Source: Marasmius tenuissimus
Lineage: Eukaryota > Basidiomycota > Agaricomycetes > Agaricales > Marasmiaceae
NCBI GenBank assembly: GCA_029532415.1
Contig: JAQOTA010000060.1
Span: 2,728,001-2,792,000, forward strand
Length of the DNA: 64,000 nt
Reading direction: 5' to 3'
Shown here piece by piece: positions 32,260 to 42,579 of the stretch (the stretch's first letter is position 1; every line of letters starts with the position of its first letter). The notes under the pieces were generated by a model. It ran no database searches. It saw only the letters and a list, made by a program, of their open reading frames with translations, and was not told the DNA's origin. Both the position numbers and the translations under genes were made by a program.

Positions 32260-34354
32260 ACCATTTTTCGACCTCGAAAACCTCTTCCGTACCATTGCTT
32301 GTCCACCCAAACTCTCATATGCCGACTTGTCTTCCTACGTCTTACCCCGCATGCCTACCTCCAATAACCTGGAATTCCATGAACTTTATGACAGAATCGT
32401 TACCCCGTACGATGCTGATGCTTTCGAGGACCTCCTTGCCAAACACAACCTCACGACTTCCTATCCTCTCCTGACCCATAATCTACGCTGTGGCTTCCCA
32501 CTTGGCCGTATGGAACCCCTTCCTCGTACCATCGTTATCCAGAATCACCCATCATGCTCCCAATATCCGGAAGTAGTTGATGAATATATCAAAAACGAGG
32601 TCGCCGATGGGAGATTCTCAGGCCCTTACACCAAGGATCAGATGGAGATCATCATGCGTGGTCCGTATATTGTCTCTCCCCTCATAGTCGCAGTGCAAGA
32701 CCAGGGGCCGGACAAACCACCAAAATTCCGTGTTTGCCGTCACTTGTCGAAGGGTTCGAGAGAGTTCCCAGCAGTGAACGACTTCATATCCAAAGAGGAT
32801 TTCCCTACTCGCTTTGATACCGCCAGCAAGTTTGCTGAATTGGTAAGTTATTATCTTCCACGCTGTGCGACCCATGAAGGGACCAGCCTACACGCTGTGT
32901 GACCCGTCAAGGGACCAGCTTCTCACACGCTGTGCGACCCTTACGGGGACCAGTATAGCACACTGTGTGACCCTTACAGGGACCAGTCTTGTCCATGACG
33001 TGGCTCTAAAGCACGTTTTCCTCTGTCACTTGCCGCAATAGTGACATGGTAGCTCACCGTCACACTGCAGATTGCTGTCGCACGCGAGGGCTTTCAAGCC
33101 AGCTCGCAGGACATCGAAAAGTTCCATCGTACATGCCCGGTCATCCCTCACCACAAGCCATACCTCCCTATACAAGGGAGACCAGGCGAGTTCTACGTTG
33201 ACCACGTCTTTCCTTTTGGTGCCGCTTCGGCGAGCAGTAATTCGGGCATGATAGCGAATGCCTTGGTCGACATATGGGTCGAACTAGGCGTGTTTCCTAT
33301 CTTCAAGTATGAGGATGACCTCTCCAATGGACGCCTACCCATCGAAAGAAAATGCGCCGATGGATCATTTCGGTCATGCACACCCGCCTCATCAGACTCA
33401 ACCCTTGTTCCTTTCACTCCTTTCGACCCCGACAACCCTGACGAATCTTTATTCCGCTACGAGTACAACGTGAACGAGATGATGTCCCGTGTCAAAGTGC
33501 TCCGTACACCTTGGAATGGGAAGAAATGTGACAAGTTCTTCTTATGGAGAGTAGCCTTTCTGGGATTTGACTGGGACCTACCACGAAAACGGGTCTCCCT
33601 CCTCGAGGCGAAACGTATCAAGTACCACGCCAAGCTCCGGAGCTTTATTGACCAGTATTCGGGAGTGCGGTGTCCTCTCAAACCTGTTGAGAGCATCCAC
33701 GGCACATTATGTCACTGTGCTTTCGTATACCGGGACGGCCGTACCAGACTCCCTTCCATCTCCAACTTTGCAGCGTCCTTCAAAGGCAGCTGTTTTGTCA
33801 CACGCTACGCCCCCAGGTCTATGATGAAGGACTTGGAATGGTGGCTTGTCGTGCTCACCAATACCACTTTCTACCGCCAGCTGACACCCCGTGGTCCTAC
33901 AGTGGATCTGAACGTCTATGTGGACGCATCTACTTCATGGGGCATAGGAGTCGTCATCGGTGATGAGTGGGCAGCTTACCGTCTCGCTCGAAATTGGAAG
34001 GTCGAGGGTAGGGACATATGTTGGCTAGAGACCATTGCAGTCGAGCTCGTTGTCTACTACCTTGCTGAACGAGACTTCCGAGACTGTACCCTTACCATCC
34101 ATTCGGATAACCAGGGCACTATTGGTGTGGTCCTGAAATCCAGGTCGGCCAATTTTTGGATCAACCTTGCCCTCCGTCGTATATACGACGTCTTATACTC
34201 TACCAATATCACGCTCGACATTGAATATGTCGAATCCGCTTTGAACCTAGCAGACCCGATTTCGCGCGGAATTCTTGGTCTACCTAACAAACAGCTCTGT
34301 CGCACATTCACAGTGCCGGACAGTCTCCTCGACGTGATCTCTCATTATGAATAG
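32192..34354 (+). CDS. Reverse transcriptase-RNase H of DIRS-order retrotransposon, with intron
   Basis: Exons 32192-32842 and 33071-34354 flank a 228-bp intron with gtaagt donor and ctgcag acceptor. The spliced protein is about 644 residues. RT blocks: GRFSGPYTKDQMEII, FRVCRHLSKGSREFPAVNDFI, SSQDIEKFHRTCPVIPHHKPY with the first catalytic Asp, GEFYVDHVFPFGAASASSNSGM, and FKYEDDLSN, the YxDD box. RNase H follows: VYVDASTSWGIG, CWLETIAVEL, HSDNQGTIG and NLADPISRG carry the D-E-D-D residues. The frame is open upstream to 31676, so frameshift expression from gag is also possible. The intron frame length is a multiple of three, but it contains stops (first at 32900-32902), so it must be spliced or the ORF truncated. 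Confidence 0.85.
32859..32993 (+). repeat. Minisatellite inside the RT intron (four units of 32-35 bp)
   Basis: Four direct copies of a unit starting CACGCTGTGYGACCC and ending GGGACCAG begin at 32859, 32891, 32926 and about 32959. Units differ by several substitutions. The array fills over half of the 228-bp intron. Confidence 0.85.
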
Positions 34355-35883
34355 GAGGGAACGTCAGAGGAAACTGGCGTCAAACCCTATTGACGCGAAG
34401 GCCGGGACATCGCGCACCCCGGAACCTTCAAACCCTGCTTCCAGTATTCACATTTCATCCCAAATTTCATCTCGTCGACAACGCCTTTTCAAATCACTCT
34501 CACTCCCGTACCAGCACATTCCGGTCTCTCCAGCTTCACACACGTCTGTATCCACCATCACTCAAACAAGTTCTGATGCCATTCCGTCTTCACTCAACTC
34601 CACAATAGCTTCCTCCTCTCGGGCACCACGTAAAGGGAGTGAATATACCCCTAGTCAGTTCCGGCCTCATGTTCGGGCGAAAGACCGTTTCTTCGCCTGG
34701 GAAACGCCATACTCTATCGAACGTGCCCAAACAGCAGCTTCCACATATTCCCCAGACATCTTACGCTTATCACACGAGGCTATCAAGGGCGCTTTGGAAG
34801 ACAGTTCACTCACGTCCTACGCCGCGGGTCCGCTCCGACTCAACCAATTTTGCGATTCACATGGGATTCCTGAGACCCTGAGGATGCGTAAGCTGGTTCA
34901 GCTTCTCTTTCGACGTAATTCTGACAACCACTACAGCTTTGGATAAGGTCGTTCTGACTGCATTTATTGGATACCACAAAGGCAAAGTCTCCGGGAAGTC
35001 AGTCGCCAATTGGATTTCTGGCATCAAGGCGTGGCACGAGGTCAAAGGTGCTCCTTGGTGCGGAGACGAACCACTAGTCAAGATGGCTCGTACCGCAGCT
35101 AATAAGGAGGGCGTAGCGTTCAAACGGAAACTTCGCGACCCTGTCTCCATGCGACATATGACCGTTCTCCACGACTCCCTGGACCCCAATGATCCTCTCC
35201 ACGCTGCTGTATGGGCAGTTGCCTGTACCACTCTTTTTGCATGCAGGCGTCTAGGTGAAACAACTGTTCCATCCGAAGCCAAGTTTAGCCCAAAGTTTCA
35301 TGTTACCAACGCCGTCGAATACCGCTTCAACACTTTGACAAACGGGTACACCTCTGTATCATTCCACATCCCTTGGACGAAGACAACGAAGGACCGTGGC
35401 GCGGATATCGTACTGACCTCCAGGTCAGAACCCGATGGTATCTGCCCAGTGCAGGCCCTGAAGAAGCACCTCGTTATCAACGCTACGCGTATTCCCAACT
35501 CATTCCTATTATTCTCCTACATCGACCGCGATGGTAAACCCACTATGTTACCTAAGAACCGTTTCCTCGAAATTTGCTACGGTATATGGGATCGAGTTGG
35601 TCTTCGTCACGTACTGGGTCACAGCTTCAGGATCGGGGGAGCAGTGGAACTCTTACTGGCGGGAGTACCACCAGAAGTAGTGGCAGCTACTGGAGGTTGG
35701 AACTCGCTTGCGTTCCTAGTGTACTGGAGGCGGGTTGCAGAGATTCTTCCCGCAGCCACTTCCAAAGCCTATTCCTCTACTCGTATTGCTACGATAAACT
35801 CATCCATTAATTCTTTCAGAGCTCAGAATAATATTTCTTCGACAGTTGTAGACCTTATTCACGAAAACTCACCAGACATGTAG
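34347..35883 (+). CDS. Tyrosine recombinase of DIRS-order retrotransposon
   Basis: Exons 34347-34887 and 34937-35883 are joined over a 49-bp intron (gtaagc...ctacag); the product is about 495 residues. The start ATG overlaps the RT stop codon in ATGAATAG. The N-terminal 120 residues are Ser-rich. A SAM-like core-binding part follows (SLTSYAAGPLRLNQFCDSHG, VSGKSVANWISGIKAWHE). The catalytic domain shows the usual tetrad: Arg in LFACRRLGE, HSFRIGG (H-x-x-R), a Trp in GGWNS, and the Tyr nucleophile in FLVYWRR. Tyrosine recombinases in DIRS elements insert a circular DNA copy without duplicating the target site. All catalytic residues appear intact. Confidence 0.85.
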
Positions 35884-36310
35884 ACTATCTTGTAGCTTTT
35901 TAGCAGAGTCACACAACTGTACATTACTTCTTCAAACACGACCTTTGTATTGACTTCCATGCTTGTTTATAAGTCTTTACTGTAGGTGATGTGGCTATGT
36001 CCCTTTTTGCCATGGCTGTGTCACATTTCGTTGTGTGTTGTGCCCTCCCACCCGCTTCCGGGGGAAGGCCAGTCACCTTCAGCACCAATTCGGTTTGTCG
36101 GAGTCTGTCCGTTGTACGCGAGTGCTCGGTTGGGTATCACCGCCACCGCCATCCTCATTGGCCCGAAGTGATCCCGAGTGCTCAGACCTGGTCTTGGGTT
36201 CTACGCGCTCACGACGTGTTCATGTCGCGTCAGTCACGAGCCGTCGTGTGAACCCCGCACGTGGCCCCTCCGGGCCCCCCCAAGCCCAGGCCTCCGGCAA
36301 GCCCCATCTA

Positions 36311-36411
36311 CTAGGATGAAGCACAGTCTTTCATACTAGGACAAAGCACAATCACCTATCCTAGGATAAAGCATATCCTATTATTCACTCTATCCTAAGG
36401 TGATTGTGATT
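36311..36411 (+). repeat. Three 25-bp repeats and a hairpin in the retroelement tail
   Basis: Copies of CTAGGAYRAAGCAYA start at 36311, 36336 and 36361, giving a strict 25-base period. The last copy lies in a stem-loop whose arms are CACAATCACCT (from about 36347) and AGGTGATTGTG (to about 36409). This may mark the 3' end or a transcription stop of the retrotransposon. Confidence 0.6.
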
Positions 36412-36420
36412 TACTACTCC

Positions 36421-37054
36421 TCACCTTCTCCTCAGCCCTCTGACATCGAGAGCTATCATCTTATCAGCCTGTCTTATCCGGATCCATGTGACTTTATGAC
36501 CATACTTGTAAGCCGCACGTGAAAGGTTTGATTATTTATGGAAAGTCCTTCTTCTTTTGTTCCTTATTTTTGCAGTTCTTAATGACTGGGGGGGATGGCC
36601 GCAAGCGGCATGGGCCGAACCTTCGGGGAAGACCGTGTATCAGGCCTCGAGCAGCGAGCTTTGAAGTTCAGGTCCGGTCACGTCAGCATTCTTAAATTCT
36701 GCGCCCGTAAATTTCTGGACCATTTACTCAAAATACGGTGTATTGCACAGTAAAATATGTTACTCAATTCGACTAGTGAGGCTGATCAACCGTGGTATTG
36801 TGATTGACATGGCCGGAAATGCTAACTACTCCACACGATCAAAGTTCTCCTCAAGCCCGGATAAGCACAGACTCTTACTGATGTCTGCAAACGAGGTACA
36901 TATAAATCTCGACATTCATGGTACATGAGCGCACCTCTGTCAAGACCGCTAGAGGCAGGGAGACTGTGCTTCGTTTGATTATACGGACGTCATCGGAAGA
37001 AGGGAGAAGACGCACCGTATAGTCTTGTTGATTGGCCTGATTTGCCAGTTGCGC
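36421..37054. other. Spacer between the two mobile elements
   Basis: No coding region is supported. It contains a G/C-rich patch near 36585-36625 and otherwise plain sequence. It ends at the left terminal repeat of the Plavaka element. Confidence 0.4.
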
Positions 37055-37576
37055 TTGGGCCATGGCCCATGGGCGAGAGGATGCGGAATTCAATCAACAT
37101 GCATACATATTGATGAAGACAGGGTCCTACATTTGTAGCTATTGGTAGTGAAGAGTGCAATTACATGCAATTTCAAGGGAGTTCCTGTCAGTAAGTACCA
37201 GTAAGCAGAAGTAAAGATGATATCAATACCACTTGCGGGGTATGCATTGATATCTAGTCGTTCACGCATTTATGACCATCGTTCCATGCACGGTGCTCTT
37301 GATGACAACTTGGGATTATCACCTCGGCATATTTTGTCGATAATCCCAAGTTGTCATCAAGAGCACCGTGCATGGAACGATGGTCATAAATGCGTGAACG
37401 ACTAGATATCAATGCATACCCCGCAAGTGGTATTGATATCATCTTTACTTCTGCTTACTGGTACTTACTGACAGGAACTCCCTTGAAATTGCATGTAATT
37501 GCACTCTTCACTACCAATAGCTACAAATGTAGGACCCTGTCCATCAGCGAAACTGCAAGCGCATGGAGTGCATGGA
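37055..37576. repeat. Left terminal inverted repeat, split by an insertion
   Basis: The repeat lies in two pieces, 37055-37119 (65 bases) and 37542-37576 (35 bases). Together they match the right repeat at 97 of 100 positions. The 422 bases between them are a palindromic insertion. Confidence 0.85.
37118..37541. repeat. Near-perfect 203-bp-arm palindrome (foldback element)
   Basis: Arms 37118-37320 and 37339-37541 are reverse complements along their whole length as far as I can read, with an 18-base loop (37321-37338). It sits exactly within the left terminal repeat; the matching right repeat has no such insertion. It encodes nothing; the open frames on both strands are mirror images of each other. 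It is probably a foldback or MITE-like element. No target duplication is evident. Confidence 0.9.
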
Positions 37577-37695
37577 AGGTATGATCGTATGGCCAATCTG
37601 ATGATTTGAGCAAATTTTACCATACATACAAGGCCGCATGGGTGCATGGATGTATGGAGATTGAATTACACGACTGTAGTAGAAACCTGTACCAA

Positions 37696-38932
37696 TCAAG
37701 CTAAGTAGCCGTATACATTTTTTGGGCCCGGTCTATCAACAATGTTGCGACGTCTATAACTACATTTTTTACATGTTGGTTTACATCCTAGGCCGTGCTC
37801 AGCTTGTTCGTGTTTAACGAGTGATTCAAAATCCTGGTGAGAACCATCAGTAATGTATTTCTCCCTTCGAAAGTCAGACATACTATGGGCATCTCACTGG
37901 ATTGTGACGGTTGTACATCATCCCAAATGTCCTCAATCTCGGAATTTGGCTCGGAGTCAGTGGTTGACCCATCGCTGGCATCCTGCGTATTGGACACTTC
38001 TCCATCGGTCCCGTGCCCAACCATTCGTTGTGCAGTGGCCCGCCGCATCGGTGTACAAGGAGACAGAAGCTGTGATATCTCCGCGAGGGTGGCCCTGCCA
38101 TTCTTAACGATTGGGCTTGTATCTGAAAAGTCGACGCCAGTGAGTTGCGGTCATATAACTCAAGAAAAATTGTACTGTACATACCGATAAGAGCATGTGA
38201 TCTGGTAGTAGCGGCTTCAACCCCTGAGTAATACCGTTCATTACAGTTGGTAGCGATTACCGTTCGAGGCGAGATATCACACATTGCTGTTCCTGAAAAT
38301 GTTCAAGTTGTAATAAGAGATCTCTGCGATCCGCTCAGTAGGTAGAAAAAAATACTTGCCTGAAACAGTATCGATGGCTCTTGCAGCCCTATCAGCAATA
38401 AGGTCCTCCCGTTCTTCACACATATACAGGAAGTTGGCGGTCTGGGTTGAGAGCAATTGGGAGTCTTGGGTTGTGAGTGTAAAGTCAAACCCTTGTGACA
38501 GTGTCTGGCTGCCCGAGGGTGAAGTGCAATGATTGCTGGGATTCTTTGGGCTGAATTGTAGGGCAGGAGAGTGGCTTTTTGATGACTCTGACAATGCGGG
38601 TGAGGGCTCGATGTCATCAACATCAATAAGAGTGGTGTCGTGCGAGGAACTGTTGAGATCTGTCTGTACGGCAGTAATTTGAATCACACCAACGCGTATG
38701 ACCTAAATGAATGAATTTAGAGGGGAAATATGGCTTGTATAGACTTGAAACGCACCATAGACCGCATAAAACTCTCCTTATCTACCCCAAGTTGAAGGAG
38801 CACCGGCATTGGCTCACTTGACACTGTGTGGCTCCGACCGGGTGTGTCTTGTGAGCTCTGCTGCATTCCAGCATCCAGATGAATATCGATGTAATCGTCT
38901 GTTTGTCTGAGAATCCTCACTGTCGGTGTCAT
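37696..38932 (-). CDS. Plavaka accessory protein with Cys-rich C-terminus, unknown function
   Basis: Spliced by eye from ATG at 38930-38932: exon 1 (MTPTVRILRQTDD...MRSM), exon 2 (VIRVGVIQITAVQ... to DTVSG), exon 3 (TAMCDISPRTVIATN... to HALI), exon 4 (DTSPIVKNGRATLAEIS... to SSEMPI) and the last exon to TGA near 37696. About 330 residues. The intron after DTVSG uses a GC donor (gcaagt, bases 38359-38354); a GT donor nearby would break the frame. The middle is Ser/Asp-rich. The C-terminus, HEQAEHGLGCKPTCKKC, followed by YRRRN, has a C-x3-C-x2-C pattern that could bind zinc and DNA. I know no family for it. Its place inside the transposon suggests a role in transposition or its control. Confidence 0.55.
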
Positions 38933-39091
38933 AGTAAGAGATCAAAGGGATGGGCAATGAGACCTAAGGACAGTGAGAGGATCGACCGATGATCCAATTT
39001 TTTTTTGGGGGGAGATCACAGCCACATACTGAATTTGGCTCCTTTTTCTCATGCCTTCGTGCTGAAACAAAGCCAGAAAGAGACGGAAGCC

Positions 39092-42000
39092 TCAGAACAG
39101 AATCTCATTTGCGTGATAATCAACATACTTATTTACATAGTAGGCGTTGTAGGCATCTAAGGATTGGTAGAATTTTAATGAACGCGGTACCCGACCGTTT
39201 CCATAGATGGGAACTAGGTGTATACCACGGAGTATTGTATCGATGTGGATAACTGCGAGATGGGGTCGTCGTTTCCGAGCATCAAGATATGCTGGACGCA
39301 CTGCCCACATTCCAGTGAGAGCACTAGGTACCTGACCAACCCTATTGAACCAGTGTACCAACGCACATTGGTATGTTTTACTCTGTTCCTTGAAAGAGAA
39401 CAACAAGAGAACTCGTGCGGCGCTCATTCCCCGAAATCCCGACTTGCTCTGGTCTGTCACGACTGCCACCGTGTCATGCCGCGGATGACCGCGATAACTG
39501 GGGCTTGCTCGAATACGCTCCTTTCGCATGCCACGGAGCCCTGACTCATCGCTTGGAGACCGGAATGTTGCTACTGCGGAATGGTAAATGTTGACCTTTG
39601 ACAGGATTTCAGGAAGGCTCTCGATGGGAATGTCATCCGAAGAACACTGCGTTGTCTGCTCGTAGAGGAATCGCTGAGTAAGCCAAGGCAGTGTGGGCAT
39701 GTCCAACGCATTCGCGATAGCATTGAGGTCTCCGGAATAACCCTGGGCTACAGGATACTGTCAGTCCAGAACGTTCAAAATGTCAGGCTCTAACTCACCT
39801 CGGCGCTTGGCTAGAGCAACTTCACCCTCAATTCCATCTTTGTCAATAGGTGCAGTATCCTGCGCACCAACTTCGAAAGGGTCGGGTGGTGGATTGTGGA
39901 GACGGGGGAGGAGTCCACGTTCCACAAGTTCCACACGTTTGGCTGCAAGTTTGTCCAGTCGTTGGTTGGTTAGCAAGATTTGGCTAAGAGCATTATGCTG
40001 ATTCGATCGTCGCCACGGTTTCTTGACTGCAGTGATGTGTCGGGATTCGGTTATAGAGGAGCACACACCGTTTGGAGCACCGAAATTGAGGATAAGGTAC
40101 GGGTAGTGTACCATCGAGTGCATTCGAGGTACTGAAAAGTCGTCACGGATCCCCTGTTCGACAAAGATCTGTCGATGGCTGTGAAACCGTTCCACTGTGC
40201 GTTGAATCTCGCTGATTGTATCCTCGTCGAAATCATTCCGCCGTACAAGATAACAAAAGTCTAGGAATGCTGCCAGGCACTTTGTCATCTGGGGCGGAAT
40301 AAAAGGCTCGACTGCCGGCAGAAAAACCTTGATGCGAGATGTGTATCAGTAGACTTCAAAAGATGATTGCGTGGAGCTCCATACCTTCATCAGAGCCTTA
40401 GAGTCGTCCCCCGTCCACTGTTTAAACCGTCGTCCCTGGGGAAACCGCCTAAGGCCCGGGAATTCAGGGACAATTGATATGCTATAAGATAGGTTCAGCT
40501 GTTGTGTATACACCGTGGACGCCATTGAGAACATCTTACCGTTTATCAATGTCATCCATGATGGCCTCGGCCTCGTCCCCGTATTCCTGTTTAATGTAGT
40601 CCCAGACCCATTCGACGAGCATGTCTTTAAAGCAGCCTTTGATGACTTGATGAAGGAGATCAGCAGTGAGCATCTCGTGGATGTCAGCACGAGGGAAATA
40701 ATGGGTGAAGGGCTAGGCTTTTAGTTAGTGATACTTGGGGTATCGCTGATGCTGTGAACCTGTACTCACCACGATGTCGTTATCTATCCCGAAATTATCC
40801 CATAGTATATTGTCGTCATCGCCAAACCCCTGCATAACCTCTTCGAACCACTCGCGGGTCCGCATCTCAGCGTTGTTGCCATCGAGGTCGTTGTTGCGGG
40901 CTGTACATCTTAGGGGGTCTCAGTGAGGATTACGGGAGGTTGATAGAAGTAACGCACTTGCAGCACCAGCCGGAGACAATCCCAGCAAGATAAACCTGCT
41001 CAGGATAGTCTGCTATGAAGGCCGCTAGGTCGTAGATGACACGCCGGTAATGGCCATCTGGACACAAGCGAACGACTGGCTGCAGCATCGCGGATTTGAT
41101 AGGTGCAAATATTGCAGCAATTGAGGCGTGATAGAGCTGTTTTTTGTACACACGGTACTCTGGATCATTGTCGTACTTGCGGTCGGCTAAAAGCCACGTC
41201 AGTTGCGACATCACATAGATAGTGGGCAAGCACACCTTTAGGTATAGCAAGGAATCCAACCGGTATAACGCCGTTCCGATGGCCCCGCCTTGCACAGTTC
41301 CGAAGGTTACCAATCGAGATATATATGGGGTGGTATTCAACATGCCCAGTCGCCACCGAGACAGTGGTTTTGTCTGCACCGATAATGATTGGGCAGTACA
41401 TGGCCCCATCCACGGTATCTCCAACGTCCTCATGTATTATAGTCTAGACAATAACCAAGCATTAGTATGGATAGGGTAGTCAAAAGATTTGAGGACTCAC
41501 TGAATGACGAAAGGCAAAATTCCCAGACATGAAATCACTGACTCGTCGCTTTCCCTCGCTGTTGAGATGCACATAAGGGGCGGCATCAAACTCGTTGGCG
41601 AAATCAGGATTTGAGAGAATGTTTGAGATGATGGTATCAGGATTGCGATACCAAACCTGGTATTTGGTGCGCTTATATTCTGGCGCGTCGTTTTCAATGT
41701 TCTCGGTACTTGTTTCATAGCAGATCCATGGAGCGTCGCCAGCCTTGATAGAGTCGATCATACTCAAGAGTTCACGATGACTTTCAAGTGGTGCAGCGTC
41801 TACCCCAAATCGGGTCCGACAGTCTAAGCGCCAGATGTCGAGTAGCTCATTGACGTCGTCTTTTGAGGTTTGCATCTTTTGGAAAAGATGATTTCCAAGT
41901 CGGTAGGATGCCTCAGACTCAAACGGAGTCCAAGGATTGTCGGTAGGCGGAGGGACGTGAGGAGGCGATGAAGGTGGGATGTAGTTGCCGTCAGAATCGC

Positions 42001-42443
42001 ACAAGTCACCCAAAGAAAAAAGATTGCAGGGTCAATATAAAAAAACCAAGGGAAACAATGACAGACACACCTCGTAGAATCGGGTGGAAGCGATAGGTTT
42101 TGCCCGTTGGTGTTATAATGTCCTCCGGAGGAGTGGGCTCGGGCGTAGGTGATTTCTCCATATAATTTTGTCCAGGGGACAGCAGTGGCAGCGGCAGCGG
42201 CGGAGAATCAATATGAGGGGCATCATCTTCATCTGGTGGCGGGTCACCGTTAGGAGAGGGATCGGGCCCAGTACTGCAAGCAGGCGATGCTGAATTTCTG
42301 AGTCGAGCTGATCGTAGTGATCCTCCGCTGTGGATACCTGTGCCGAGATGCTGCGACAAGTAACCTTGAGTGGTGAAGGTACGAATACACCCAACATATG
42401 GGCAGTGGACTCGAGCGCGATGTGCAGACCGAGGAATGGGCAT
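39092..42443 (-). CDS. Plavaka transposase
   Basis: A multi-exon gene of about 1000 codons. The start ATG at 42441-42443 opens a C2H2 finger (CPYVGCIRTFTTQGYLSQHLGTGIH). Then come a Pro/Ser-rich linker, PWTPFESEASYRLGNHLFQ, and the transposase body: MYCPIIIGADKTTVSVATGH with the first catalytic Asp, FPRADIHEMLTADLLHQVIKGCFKD with the second, and ITESRHITAVKKPWRRSNQHNA with the Glu, then LLTNQRLDKLAAKRVEL. This order is the signature of Plavaka transposases of Agaricomycetes. The intron near 39760 (gtgagt...gcccag) links the last exon, which ends at 39092 with a conserved-looking VDYHANEIL tail. No stop or frameshift interrupts the exons, so the enzyme may be functional. Confidence 0.88.
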
Positions 42444-42579
42444 GAGGGGGAGTTTCAGTCAGACAAAAGACAAGACTTTGTCGGAAGTGATCGATCAGGT
42501 CACGCCTGCATGAGCCACGTTTTTTCTTCGCCCTTCCAACTCCTGTCGTCAACCATCTACCCACCGCAGCTTTCTCAAA
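42444..42579. promoter_or_regulatory. Bidirectional promoter of the transposon genes
   Basis: Only 136 bases separate the ATG of the transposase (minus) from the ATG of the DUF6532-like gene (plus). Both must be driven from here. No TATA box is obvious. Confidence 0.5.

Larger units (their letters stand above)
30640..36420 (+). mobile_element. DIRS-order (tyrosine recombinase) retrotransposon, ends approximate
   Basis: Three overlapping reading frames on the plus strand encode a gag-like protein with a Cys/His finger, a reverse transcriptase with RNase H, and a tyrosine recombinase. RT plus RNase H plus YR, with no DDE integrase and no protease, defines the DIRS order. No LTRs are seen. I could not fix the termini. 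Possible end features are a hairpin and 25-bp repeats at 36311-36411, and a 13-of-14 inverted match between about 30685 and 36452. The reading frames are intact apart from apparent introns in RT and YR, so the copy looks young. Confidence 0.82.

Noticed and set aside
30685..36466. 13-of-14 base inverted match as terminal repeats of the retrotransposon
   Set aside because: Too short and imperfect to define the ends; it may be chance, so the element limits are left approximate.
37217..37442. Two identical ~60-codon frames on opposite strands
   Set aside because: They are mirror copies made by the palindrome arms, not genes.
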